A stretch of DNA of 64,000 bases, from positions 1,865,001 to 1,929,000 of the forward strand of contig NC_020908.1 of assembly GCF_000155735.2 (NCBI RefSeq), given 5' to 3'. Shown here in pieces: positions 8,745 through 17,363 of this stretch; the stretch's first letter is position 1; each line of letters starts with the position of its first letter. The translations under genes and the position numbers were made by a program. Below the pieces are notes generated by a model. It did not search any database. It worked only from the letters and a program-made list of their open reading frames with translations, and was not told the DNA's origin. The DNA is from Octadecabacter arcticus 238 (GTDB taxonomy: Bacteria > Pseudomonadota > Alphaproteobacteria > Rhodobacterales > Rhodobacteraceae).

Positions 8745-9648
8745 ATGGTCATTTGATCAGAGTATCTCCGAAGACACCTCGCCGCCTTTCGAGGACTTGG
8801 TAGAGTTGTGGTCTGCATTTGAGATCATTGACGAAGTTGGCCCACGTTATGACTCTGGAAAACGCCTCCAGCAACTCGATGACGACCTGTTCGACGGGTT
8901 GCGCCTCCGGACAGTCACTGACGAACATCCGCTGAACTGGATCAAGGGGTCTGTCCAAGCAAAGAATGAGATTTTGAAGAAAATTCCGGTCGGCAGTCAT
9001 AGCGCGCTGGAAGTGGTCACTGGCTTAAACGCGCTCAAGGCCGCCCGCGTAGATTTGCCATTGCACCGTGAATCGCCTGTTCTCTTGTCGGAAGAGTATC
9101 GGATCGAGCAAGGGCTGGTGTTCGTGCGATCAAAGCCCAGACTTAAGTATATCACCGGAAAGCCGACTTCCCACTATTACGCTCAGATATCCCAGGATTG
9201 GGCGCAATTTTTTGTTGAGCTTGATGTGATCGGCTCAGTAGTCACAAAACTGGTATTGCGCTGCCTGCAGGAAGGTCGTGCGATTTGTGTACTCCAAGAG
9301 ATCTCAGGATGTGCGCTACAGGTACCTAGCAGTTGGAACACAAAGTCTGGATTAGGCGGCCATGCGAAGTCTCAATTTCTGCTGACCTGCGACCTGCCAG
9401 AAGCTTGGAACTTCAAAAGTATGGATAATCTGGAGCGTTCGGATCGCAAGGTGAAAGCTCGTGCGCTCCGGAGGCTTCACGCGCAGTATCGGCTTCCAGA
9501 ACGGCCGCGGGACTTGCTGACCAAGGATGCTGTGCTGAATATGCTAGAGACCAAGTTTAAAATGAAAACCCCTAAAGTTCGAGAAGAAGTTTGGAAAGAA
9601 GCACCGATATCAAATTGGAGAATTTCGGGCCGAAGAAAAAATTCATAA
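8737..9648 (+). CDS. Hypothetical protein of integrative element, overlaps integrase tail
   Basis: 303 residues beginning MAEWSFDQSISED. ATG at 8737 overlaps the integrase stop by eight bases and has a G-rich ribosome site (TAGGGGGC) just upstream. I do not recognise the family. The C-terminal third (about 225-290) is basic with a PERPRDLLTKDAVLNMLETK segment that could be a small DNA-binding or helical tail. A gene in the same position, between integrase tail and HTH gene, occurs in the second backbone (58390-60640) but shows no convincing sequence similarity. It probably has an element-specific role in excision or control. Function unknown. Confidence 0.65.
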   Translation: MAEWSFDQSISEDTSPPFEDLVELWSAFEIIDEVGPRYDSGKRLQQLDDDLFDGLRLRTVTDEHPLNWIKGSVQAKNEILKKIPVGSHSALEVVTGLNALKAARVDLPLHRESPVLLSEEYRIEQGLVFVRSKPRLKYITGKPTSHYYAQISQDWAQFFVELDVIGSVVTKLVLRCLQEGRAICVLQEISGCALQVPSSWNTKSGLGGHAKSQFLLTCDLPEAWNFKSMDNLERSDRKVKARALRRLHAQYRLPERPRDLLTKDAVLNMLETKFKMKTPKVREEVWKEAPISNWRISGRRKNS

Positions 9649-9766
9649 CCTAAGTAATTGATTTTAATTGTGAAAGAATCATCTCGGGCTTGTCGCGAAA
9701 ACGGGCCATCTATTAAACGTCTGCGTTTCATCCGAATCTCACCTCAACATTCAGCGAGGTAGGGCG

Positions 9767-9967
9767 ATGACGTCACAAGAAAAAACTGACCGGTTATTAA
9801 GCCGCGACGATGTAGAACAGCGGTTTGGTATATCACGGCGGTTTCTGGAACTCGCAGTTGCACGACGCAACGGTCCGAAGTTCGTCCGGGTCGGAAGCCT
9901 GGTGAGGTACACAGTCAAGGACATCCGGGACTGGATTGTGCAAAACACACAGGAGACAGGGCAATGA
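9767..9967 (+). CDS. AlpA/MerR-type helix-turn-helix protein (excisionase-like)
   Basis: 66 residues. LLSRDDVEQRFGISRRFLE is a helix-turn-helix of the HTH_17/AlpA class, followed by a wing-like YTVKDIRDWI. Proteins of this size next to integrases act as excisionases or as activators of integrase genes. ATG 9767 has GGTAGGGCG upstream. A paralogue of the same length lies at 60736-60936 in the second backbone (shared LLSRD-VE-RFG--RRFLE pattern). It lies between the hypothetical gene and the DUF3987 gene, consistent with a control module. Confidence 0.82.
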   Translation: MTSQEKTDRLLSRDDVEQRFGISRRFLELAVARRNGPKFVRVGSLVRYTVKDIRDWIVQNTQETGQ

Positions 9968-10244
9968 AAAATGCCTTTGTCCGGCGGGCTGAATTCGGGA
10001 CCCAAAGAGATCTCTCAATAGTGGCGAGCATTAAGTCGCTCGCAAACGACGTGCCCCTGCAGTCGCTTCATATTGCAACTTTAAACCATAGCCATGCCGC
10101 GTTTCGGGGGACGATCTACAGGCCACCCTAATACATTCACAATCTGTGTCTGACTTTCCAAGACTGTCCACCTGAACACGGGCAAATGAAAAAATCACTG
10201 GAGCTAAATAATGCAAACTTTCAAGTTATGCACAGGGGGAAGCT

Positions 10245-11732
10245 ATGTCTTCACCTAACCAATCTGAGCCCATCCCACTGTACGGTGAGTTAAGAGGAGC
10301 CGCGCCAATTCCGTGGCGGGCGCTTGGTCCCTTGGCTGATCCCATCATGGCTATCGTAACGTTGACGCAAGCGCCGGATGCCATAGCGATGCAAAGTGTA
10401 ATGGCAGTTGTAAGCACCACCACGCAGGGACTTGCGGACGTGGAAGCCCTTCAGGGGCCTGTGCCCTTAAGTCTATTTCTAATTACCGTTGCGCAATCTG
10501 GAGAGCGCAAGTCAGCCTGTGATGGGCTGGCGACGGCCGCAATCAAAGTGGTCGATCAAGAGCGGGAACGTCAGTATCGCCATATAAAACGCGTGTTTGA
10601 GGCCGAACTGGTGGCGTTCCAAAAAGGACAGCGACGCAAACCGAAGCAAGACTTTGATGTTATTGATGGAGATTTCAAAGACCCAAACGTTGAGTTGGCT
10701 CCTGAACCACCGCTCGTGACCACTATCCTGATCAGCGATGTGACAATTGAAGGGCTACATCGCCGATTAGAGACCGGTACGCCGTCTGTTGCTGTTGTGA
10801 CCGACGAAGGTGGCCAGTTTTTCGGTGGACATGGCATGAAGCCAGAAAATGCGCTCAAAACGATCGCGGGTTTCTCCAAGTTGTGGGATGGGGCCCCCAT
10901 CAGCAAAAGCAGAGCATCGTCCGAAACGGTTGTCCTGTATGATAAGCGCGTGTCGCTGCATGCGATGATCCAGCCCCTCGTGGCTCAGAGGGTCATCGGC
11001 GATCCGATAATGAAGGATCAGGGGTTCCTTTCTCGGGTCCTTATCGCATATCCCGATAGTAAAATCGGGTCACGTAAAATAACGAATGATCCAGTTTATA
11101 TTGCAGCAAAACGCAAAGCGCAGGCCGTGCTGCTGACTTACAATGATCGCATCAAAGAGCTCCTAAATATCGAACTGCAAGTCCTCCCTGATACTCGAGC
11201 AGATCTCAATCTTCGCCAGCTAGACCTGTCCGATCAGGCGCGCTCAAAGCTTGAAGCGTTTTATAATCGAGTGGAGCAAGCCTCAAACGAGGGTGAGGCT
11301 TTTGAATACATGACTGGGTTTGCGTCAAAGGCTCCTGAAATGGCTGCTAGGATTGCTGGGGTGCAGACGCTTTATGCCGACGAGCATGCGGCGGAGATCA
11401 CCGAAGAAATGATGTCGAATGGGATAACTATGATGGAATGGTATCTTTCGGAAACGCTGCGCGTCTCTGATTCAGGGCGGCCAAATGCAGAGCTTAACGC
11501 AGCTGAAGAATTGAGACTTTGGTTGGTCAAAAAATGGACAGGAGAGTTCATCAATAAGCGCACAATGATGAAGAGGGGCCCCGGTCACCTGCGTGACGGG
11601 AACACATTGAACACCTGCGTTAACAAGCTCGTGGAGCATGGCTGGTTGGTTCGAGGGACTGGGGAGCAGGTGATCGCTGGGTCCAATTGCACAACATTCT
11701 GGCGTGTCGTTCGTCCGGGGGTGGGGGCATGA
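10245..11732 (+). CDS. DUF3987 (YfjI-like) replication-associated ATPase-like protein
   Basis: 495 residues. The N-terminus carries the family's P-loop-like segment VAQSGERKSACDG (about 88-100), which resembles GxxGxxKS, followed by ILISDVTIEGLHRRLE and VVTDEGGQFFGGHG, the acidic Walker-B-like block. DUF3987 proteins sit in plasmids, prophages and satellites and are thought to act in element replication. The C-terminal 45 residues, with TLNTCVNKLVEHGWL, look like a winged helix. ATG 10245 follows AGGGGGAAGC. The stop overlaps the next start as ATGA. The last 46 codons or so are duplicated downstream (12668 onward). Confidence 0.85.
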   Translation: MSSPNQSEPIPLYGELRGAAPIPWRALGPLADPIMAIVTLTQAPDAIAMQSVMAVVSTTTQGLADVEALQGPVPLSLFLITVAQSGERKSACDGLATAAIKVVDQERERQYRHIKRVFEAELVAFQKGQRRKPKQDFDVIDGDFKDPNVELAPEPPLVTTILISDVTIEGLHRRLETGTPSVAVVTDEGGQFFGGHGMKPENALKTIAGFSKLWDGAPISKSRASSETVVLYDKRVSLHAMIQPLVAQRVIGDPIMKDQGFLSRVLIAYPDSKIGSRKITNDPVYIAAKRKAQAVLLTYNDRIKELLNIELQVLPDTRADLNLRQLDLSDQARSKLEAFYNRVEQASNEGEAFEYMTGFASKAPEMAARIAGVQTLYADEHAAEITEEMMSNGITMMEWYLSETLRVSDSGRPNAELNAAEELRLWLVKKWTGEFINKRTMMKRGPGHLRDGNTLNTCVNKLVEHGWLVRGTGEQVIAGSNCTTFWRVVRPGVGA

Positions 11733-11934
11733 ATGTGGCTGGTATCGCGCGCGCGAGGGCGTGCTTTGAAAACGCAATAGAAGTGCCTTCAGTTATCGTT
11801 TCTGAAAGCCGCCATAAAGCTCTGCACGAATACTCTCGGGGGTCTTTGCCGCAAATGCCGCAAATGCCGCAGCCACATGCGCCCGCACGCAGAGCTATGG
11901 CTGATGAGGAAGATGCATTTGAAGAGCGGGCGGC
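11589..11934 (+). repeat. Direct repeat unit 1 (end of DUF3987 gene plus following small gene)
   Basis: About 346 bp, repeated in the same orientation at 12668-13011 with roughly 90% identity by eye. The two units flank the 187-aa cargo gene at 12067-12630. Confidence 0.9.
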
Positions 11935-11998
11935 GTCTTTGCTTCTACAGAAAATTTTGGTTGTTGCTGTCCTATTCGCCCATTGGGAAAGGGATTAA
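11729..11998 (+). CDS. Small hypothetical protein translationally coupled to DUF3987 gene
   Basis: 89 residues (MNVAGIARARACFEN ...). The ATG overlaps the DUF3987 stop as ATGA, indicating coupled translation. The middle contains LPQMPQMPQPHAPARR, encoded by a tandem ATGCCGCA repeat. The segment ADEEDAFEERAA is acidic. After residue about 68 the sequence no longer matches the duplicate copy, so the natural C-terminus was probably replaced when the cargo region arose. Unknown function, tied to the replication module by position. A decayed relative is at 6935-7005. Confidence 0.55.
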   Translation: MNVAGIARARACFENAIEVPSVIVSESRHKALHEYSRGSLPQMPQMPQPHAPARRAMADEEDAFEERAASLLLQKILVVAVLFAHWERD

Positions 11999-12066
11999 TG
12001 GACTGCCTGAATTAGTGTTTTCACTACGGACCGCAACTGAACTTTCAGCACAATTAGGAGAATAGG

Positions 12067-12630
12067 GTGACAGAAGCAAAGAGGGTGCATGAAGAGAAAC
12101 GGCGAGAGTTTTTATATTATGCTGAGAGCTGGAGTTTTCCACCATCCGACTGGGAAGAAAAGCTGACTGAAGAATTGAAGAATACGACCTATATCCAAGT
12201 TTCGATTGCTCCAGAGACGACTCTGCAGAATATGAACGTGCAGCCCAACAGATGCCACGACAATGTTCGTAGGTTTCTGGAGAATAAGTCAGATATGAAC
12301 TTTAAGGCAGTTACTGGATGGTTGATCGAAGGCAATAATTATGTTTTCCACAGTGTTCTTGACTTAGGAGAACAACTCGTTTGTATCACGCCTTCGGCAA
12401 ATGGCTCCACATCCATTAAATTTATCCCAGATGAATCTATTAAATGGAACGGTCAAGTCGGAATACGGAGTGGACAACCAATTGGGGTCGGAGTTCGCCT
12501 TAACCCAAAATTTGAAATTGCATTAAATGAGATGATCATAAACCGTTTGCTGTCAGACATTGATCCATATGTAGCAATCGAGATTTCATCTGCTGAGAAA
12601 GAGAAGCTAATGCAGGAATACTACCAATAA
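12067..12630 (+). CDS. Cargo protein of unknown function, possible Cys-His hydrolase-like fold
   Basis: 187 residues from GTG 12067 with TTAGGAG nine bases upstream. I do not recognise it with certainty. It shows the order RCHDNV (Cys near residue 61), GWLIEG, FHSVLD (His near 97), then CITPSANGS. From memory, bacterial proteins with C-H-x-N, then H-x-V, then T-P share this layout and resemble a papain-like core, but no search was possible. Base composition is A/T richer than its neighbours. It lies exactly between two direct repeats of the element's replication module, the position of exchangeable cargo. A toxin or anti-phage role is a guess. Confidence 0.6.
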   Translation: MTEAKRVHEEKRREFLYYAESWSFPPSDWEEKLTEELKNTTYIQVSIAPETTLQNMNVQPNRCHDNVRRFLENKSDMNFKAVTGWLIEGNNYVFHSVLDLGEQLVCITPSANGSTSIKFIPDESIKWNGQVGIRSGQPIGVGVRLNPKFEIALNEMIINRLLSDIDPYVAIEISSAEKEKLMQEYYQ

Positions 12631-12667
12631 GAAGGTTCATGTTGGCTGTCAGGTGGGCACTGTCAGA

Positions 12668-13000
12668 CTGCGTGACGGCAACACATTGAACACTTGCGTC
12701 AAAAAGCTCGTGGAGCACGGCTGGTTGGTTCGAGGGACTGGGGAGCAGGTGAGCGCTGGGTCCAATTGCACAACATTCTGGCGTGTCGTTCGTCCGGGGG
12801 GGGGCATGAATGTGGCTGGTATCGCGCGCGCGAGGGCGTGCTTTGAAAACGCAATAGAAGTGCCCACATTCATCGTTGCTGAAGGCCGCCATAAAGCTTT
12901 GCACGGATCCTCTGGGGGGGCTTTGCCGCACATGCCGCAAGTGCCGCAGCCACATACGCCCGCACGCAGAGCGATGGCAGATGAGGAAGATGCGTTTTAA
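12668..13000 (+). pseudogene. Duplicated tail of DUF3987 gene fused to truncated small gene (direct repeat unit 2)
   Basis: This copy keeps the last 46 or so codons of the DUF3987 gene. A change in the G run near 12800 puts that tail in one frame with the following small gene, giving a continuous chimeric open frame. The small-gene part then ends early at MADEEDAF, because GAA became TAA (12998-13000). Nucleotide similarity to unit 1 continues to about 13011. There is no start or promoter of its own, so I treat it as duplication debris rather than a gene. Confidence 0.75.
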
Positions 13001-13213
13001 GAGCCGGCGGCTAACACTGAATACGAGGGAGGCTTCGCGCCATACAGTGTGTGATGACGCTATCGGCGGTGGCCCTAACCGGACATTGACCGAGGTTTAT
13101 AGTGCTGCGACGCAGCATTCTGCATTTACTGACAACTACAAAGCCCTCCGTGCCAATAAGCGTGAGACAATTGACTGGCTAAAGTTTACACTTGAGGGCG
13201 TAGGAGAAGAACC

Positions 13214-13696
13214 ATGGTTATGCCTTCACAATCACCACTTTCGCCAGATGCTGGATCTGGAGCCGTTTTGGCCCCGACGTCGCCTCCCCGCGTTGTTAAT
13301 GCGCCGTTGGCTCCCACAGCGGAACTGACGAGCATCCCGAAGCGACGCAACTTCACAGCCAAATACAAACTGCGCATTCTGGATGAGACGGACCAAGTGG
13401 CAGACACTGGCGGGGTTTCCGCCATTCTACGGCGGGAGGGGCTTTATTCCTCTGCACTGACCGATTGGCGCCGTGCGCGGGCGGCCGGCACATTGGGTGC
13501 ATTGCAGCCAATGCGCCGTGGCCCACAAAAGGCACCTGCCAATCCATTGCAAGCTGAGCTGGCCAAGGCCAACCGTGAGGTGACAGCCTTGCGGCGCCGT
13601 CTGGATCAGGCGGAAGCCATCATTGCCATCCAAAAAAAAGTGGCGGGACTTCTGGACGAGATGGAGCAGACGCAAGAGCGCAGCGGCAAATCATGA
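13214..13696 (+). CDS. IS3-type transposase OrfA (second element)
   Basis: 160 residues. A proline-rich leader is followed by an HTH domain ([18 protein letters not shown]) and a predicted coiled coil (about 115-150: [19 protein letters not shown]). It is longer than the OrfA of copy A1, so the element belongs to a different IS3 subgroup. Its stop overlaps the orfB start as ATGATGG, and orfB is in the -1 frame. Both coupling and frameshifting are possible. ATG 13214 has GGAGAAGAACC upstream. Confidence 0.85.
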   Translation: MVMPSQSPLSPDAGSGAVLAPTSPPRVVNAPLAPTAELTSIPKRRNFTAKYKLRILDETDQVADTGGVSAILRREGLYSSALTDWRRARAAGTLGALQPMRRGPQKAPANPLQAELAKANREVTALRRRLDQAEAIIAIQKKVAGLLDEMEQTQERSGKS

Positions 13697-14706
13697 TGGC
13701 CGTCGCGATTGCATTGCCCACCGGCAGCGGCTTGACCTCGGCTGTCTGCGCCGCGCTATCATTATCGCGCGCGAGCGTTCTTCGACAGCGTGCGGCGCTG
13801 ACGGCACCACCACGCACACGCCCACCGCGCGCAGCGTCTTCGCGGGCTCTGCCGGAAAGGGAAAGAGACCAGGTATTGCACCACCTGCGCGAACCCCGCT
13901 TTGCGGATCAGACGCCCACAGAGGTCTTTGCCACCTTGCTGGATGAAGGCACCTATCTGTGTTCAATCCGCACGATGTATCGGATATTGGCCGCGCAGGG
14001 CGAAGTTGGCGAACGCCGCCGACAGCGCACACATCCCGTCTATCAAAAGCCTGAACTTCTAGCTGAAGCCCCCAATCAGGTCTGGTCTTGGGACATCACC
14101 AAGCTGAGGGGCCCGGTGAAATGGTCCTACTTCTATCTCTATGTCATCCTCGACATCTTCAGCCGCCGCGTTGTTGGCTGGCGCGTCGAGCACGCGGAGA
14201 GCGCCAGCCAGTTCAAAGAGCTGTTCATCGACGCGATGGAAAAACACGAGGTTCCACGCGATCAGCTGACATTGCATGCAGATCGCGGTGGGCCCATGAA
14301 GGCAAAGACGACAGCCCTGATGCTGGTTGATCTTGGTGTGCTCAAGTCCCACAGTCGGCCCCACACCTCAAACGACAACCCGTTCTCCGAAGCCCACTTC
14401 AAAACACTGAAATATCAGCCAGAGTTCCCCAAGAACTTTGAAACCATCGAGCAGGCTCGCGCATTCTGCCGCAGGCTCTTTGCATGGTATAACCAAGACC
14501 ATCATCACGCCGGGATTGGTCTGATGACGCCCGACCAAATCCATTTTGGGCAGGCCCAAGAAATCTACACCGCGCGACAAGCAACACTAGACGCGGCATT
14601 CCTCGCCACGCCCGAACGCTTCGTACACAAACCACCAAAACCGCCTCAAATCCCGACCGCCGTCTGGATCAACCCACCAAAACCAACCGAAGAAACCCAA
14701 GCCTAA
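13693..14706 (+). CDS. IS3-type transposase OrfB (second element)
   Basis: 337 residues with an integrase catalytic core. Acids: D in [11 protein letters not shown] in [10 protein letters not shown] in [28 protein letters not shown] matches the family's C-terminal region. A proline/arginine-rich N-terminus (about 30-55) probably corresponds to the linker to OrfA. The frame is intact. The ATG overlaps the stop of orfA. A proline-rich C-terminal tail is a further subgroup trait. Confidence 0.9.
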   Translation: MMAVAIALPTGSGLTSAVCAALSLSRASVLRQRAALTAPPRTRPPRAASSRALPERERDQVLHHLREPRFADQTPTEVFATLLDEGTYLCSIRTMYRILAAQGEVGERRRQRTHPVYQKPELLAEAPNQVWSWDITKLRGPVKWSYFYLYVILDIFSRRVVGWRVEHAESASQFKELFIDAMEKHEVPRDQLTLHADRGGPMKAKTTALMLVDLGVLKSHSRPHTSNDNPFSEAHFKTLKYQPEFPKNFETIEQARAFCRRLFAWYNQDHHHAGIGLMTPDQIHFGQAQEIYTARQATLDAAFLATPERFVHKPPKPPQIPTAVWINPPKPTEETQA

Positions 14707-14756
14707 AGTCCAAAAGCCACTGTCTCAAAGTCGTTGACACGTTCCGAAGCGCCCTT

Positions 14757-16683
14757 CCTCGACCACTCAAGCTACGTTGTGGATTAAAGGCTTCAGCCCT
14801 ATGTGGTATCCTATGAACATATCAGACCGCATCTTCCGCCCATTTGAGAACCTTGTACGACCCTTCGACCTTCCCCTGCGCGTCCTGCCCGCAACTGGGG
14901 TCTGGCGTTTGGTCTGGCATTTTGCACAGCTCTTTCGTGGCATTTTGATTGCGGTTGCCGGGTTGTCAGTAATCTCAGCGGGGATCGGACTGGCGATGGT
15001 CTGGGCACTGGCCTTTGTGGTCGACGGTGTCACGGCGCAGGGTGCAGCTTCATTTGTTGCGGACGAAATATGGACACTGGCCGCTTTGGTCTTCCTGTTT
15101 GCTGTTGTTGACCCAGTCGTGACCTTTGTGCGCGGGGCCTTCATGGCGCAAACGGTGCAGGTTCTGTTGCCAGCCGCGATGCAGTGGCAGGCCCACAAAG
15201 CTGTCGAACGCCAAGACGTCTCTTTCTTTGAAGACGTGTTTGCGGGTCAGGTTGCCAGCCGCATCGGGCAGGTTTCCGGTGCGGTGCAGCGGTCCATGAT
15301 GATCGCCATGCAGATGGTGCCGCGCGTCGTTATTTCTTTTGGCGGGGCTGCCGTGTTGCTGGCGGCCTTATCGCCAATGATGGCCTTGCCGGTTGTGGTC
15401 TGGATCGCGCTCAACATCATTTTAGCATGGTTTGCGGTTCCGGTTTATGCGGCGCGGTCACGCAAAGTGGCGGCGGCCACCAGCCGGGCCACAGGGGCCA
15501 TGACAGATGTGTATTCCAACATTGCGATGGTGAAACTTTTTGCCGCAGAAGACAGCGAGGCAGGTGCGATCCAAAAGGTCATAGGTGAGACCATCGACAC
15601 CCAGCACCGTGAGAACCGCGCCTATGTTTCCACGGATGCCTTGGTGCATCTGCTGAATGTGTCGCTGGTTGTGTCTATCTTCGCAGTGGGTCTGTGGGGT
15701 TTGGTCTCTGGGTTTGTCAGTTTGGGTGATTTTGTTGCGGCGGCCACTATCGCCCGTACTCTGTCGGCGTCATCAGGAATGTTTATTGGGTTGGGCCAGT
15801 CGATCAGTCGCGCCTATGGAACGATCGCTGACGCAATGCCAATTATGACTACGCAACCAACCCTGATGGATGCCACGAATGCACCCGACTTGAACTTGAC
15901 CTCTGGGCAGATCCTGTTCGATCACGTGACCTTTGGATATGGAAAAGCAGACGCCGTGGTACGTGAACTGACGCTTGCCATAGCCCCCGGCGAGAGAGTT
16001 GCCTTGGTCGGTTTGTCCGGTGCAGGCAAATCGACCCTCGTCTCCCTCTTGATGCGGTTGCGCGATGTTGAGTCCGGTCGTGTGACCGTTGACGGCCAGA
16101 ACGTCCGCGATGTCACGCAGACCTCCTTGCGAGGGCAGATCGGTGTGGTGACACAGGATGTCGGACTGCTGCATCGGTCCATCCGTGACAATATCCGCTA
16201 TGGTCGCCCAGACGCCACGGACGCCGAAGTCGAGGCCGCCGCGCAAGCCGCACAAGCCATGGGCTTCATTCGCGATCTGCGTGATGACAAGGGCCGCGTG
16301 GGCCTTGACGCATTCGTCGGTGACCGCGGCGTTAAACTCTCGGGTGGTCAACGCCAAAGGGTCACCATAGCCCGTGCACTCCTCAAGGACGCTCCGATCC
16401 TTGTGTTGGACGAAGCCACGAGCGCGCTTGATAGTGAAGCTGAAGCCGCGATCCAAGAGAATCTGGACCGCTTGATGGCTGGAAAAACAACTCTGGCCAT
16501 CGCGCACCGCCTGTCCACCATCGCAGCTATGGATCGTATAGTGGTCATGGATGCGGGCCACATCGTCGAGCAAGGCACACACGATACCCTGTTGGCACAA
16601 GATGGCCTCTACGCCCGCCTCTGGGCACGACAATCCGGCGGCTTTCTTGCGCTGAAAATGGGTGCAGCCTGAAGTCGTACTAA
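14757..16683 (+). repeat. Inverted duplication arm 1 (ABC exporter and flanks)
   Basis: 1927 bp, repeated in reverse orientation at 55158-57084, with the same length and no large indel. Similarity begins 30 bp after the IS3 end and stops just after the ABC gene. Confidence 0.9.
14813..16672 (+). CDS. ABC exporter, fused permease and ATPase, copy 1
   Basis: 619 residues from ATG 14813 (MNISDRIFRPF), the start shared with copy 2. A 12-codon upstream extension is not conserved. The N-terminal transmembrane domain of about six helices (residues 35-330) belongs to the ABC exporter type 1 fold. The C-terminal ATPase has Walker A GLSGAGKST (about 400-408), Q-loop VTQDVGLL, signature LSGGQRQR (about 509) and Walker B ILVLDEATSALD, plus the switch His in IAHRLST. 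It works as a homodimer at the inner membrane, MsbA-like, exporting lipids or drugs. The substrate cannot be inferred. It is about 94% identical to copy 2, but nearly all differences are in the first 400 residues. Monocistronic. Confidence 0.92.
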   Translation: MNISDRIFRPFENLVRPFDLPLRVLPATGVWRLVWHFAQLFRGILIAVAGLSVISAGIGLAMVWALAFVVDGVTAQGAASFVADEIWTLAALVFLFAVVDPVVTFVRGAFMAQTVQVLLPAAMQWQAHKAVERQDVSFFEDVFAGQVASRIGQVSGAVQRSMMIAMQMVPRVVISFGGAAVLLAALSPMMALPVVVWIALNIILAWFAVPVYAARSRKVAAATSRATGAMTDVYSNIAMVKLFAAEDSEAGAIQKVIGETIDTQHRENRAYVSTDALVHLLNVSLVVSIFAVGLWGLVSGFVSLGDFVAAATIARTLSASSGMFIGLGQSISRAYGTIADAMPIMTTQPTLMDATNAPDLNLTSGQILFDHVTFGYGKADAVVRELTLAIAPGERVALVGLSGAGKSTLVSLLMRLRDVESGRVTVDGQNVRDVTQTSLRGQIGVVTQDVGLLHRSIRDNIRYGRPDATDAEVEAAAQAAQAMGFIRDLRDDKGRVGLDAFVGDRGVKLSGGQRQRVTIARALLKDAPILVLDEATSALDSEAEAAIQENLDRLMAGKTTLAIAHRLSTIAAMDRIVVMDAGHIVEQGTHDTLLAQDGLYARLWARQSGGFLALKMGAA

Positions 16684-17009
16684 CGGCCCTTACCGGCCAT
16701 TCACCCACTGATCGCCTTGCTGCGGTGCGGCCCGTCGAACCGGCCATTCGCTGCGAGTGCAAATTTTGGAGCTGGTCGAACTCACAGTCTGCGGACTTTG
16801 TTGCCCTTCGCTGCAACCGCGAAAAAACTAATCTTTGGACGAAAGCATCGACAGCAAGGGCGGGAAGCGGCCGCACCACACATCAGCAGTTTTCGCATGA
16901 CCTGGCCCAACCTTTAAAAAAGCTGACGGGCGTTTTTTTCAATCTTGCGTTGTGCCTCGAGCCAAAACCGGCAAAGTCTGCAACGAATTGTGCTGCCGAT
17001 AGAATAGGG
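16684..17009. other. Intergenic stretch without a supported gene
   Basis: Open frames here are fragments without ribosome sites. An A-run, short G/C segment and T-run at 16916-16940 (AAAAAAGCTGACGGGCGTTT) looks terminator-like, but the arms pair imperfectly. Confidence 0.4.
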
Positions 17010-17363
17010 TTGAAGAAATTGAATGAAGTCGAGCTCTTTGAGAAATCATGCGACAAAGCAATTGGCAAACTTAGCCTTTGGGAAAAACCACTACGCAGCA
17101 TCTTGACTGGCTACATGATGATGGCGGACAGCCTGACCTTTGGTGGTCGGTTCGGAAGTAAAATAGAACGTGATCAATACAAAGCTGAAAGAATCCTGGC
17201 CCGGTTATCGTATCTTGCTCCTTACCTGAGCAACTGCTCGTGGAAACTCCTGAAAAATGGCCAAGAAGCTATGGAAACTTTTGAGACAAGCGATGGCCCA
17301 GAGATTCAGGAGGCCCTAATGTATGCCCACTTTTGCGAAATCATGCCACAGTTTAGGCAGCAG

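Larger units (their letters stand above)
13163..14727 (+). mobile_element. IS3-family element, second type (about 1565 bp)
   Basis: Terminal TGAGACA at 13163 and TGTCTCA at 14721-14727 form inverted ends, extended by imperfect pairing (GACTGGCTAAAG against AGTGGCTTTTGG). Two overlapping transposase genes fill it. No clear target duplication was visible, so the exact ends are provisional. It sits between the duplicated element tail and ABC exporter copy 1. Confidence 0.8.

Noticed and set aside
11865..11880. ATGCCGCA tandem repeats as possible iterons
   Set aside because: They lie within a coding frame (MPQMPQ) and only two or three units occur; not enough to call an origin.
13163..14727. IS3 second element as part of a composite transposon carrying the ABC exporter
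   Set aside because: No second copy of this element lies on the other side of the exporter, and no target duplication was found.
16662..17009. Long plus-strand frame starting in the end of ABC copy 1 and running into the nuclease-like gene
   Set aside because: It crosses intergenic sequence with no coding character; only the part from about 17010 continues into the restored gene.
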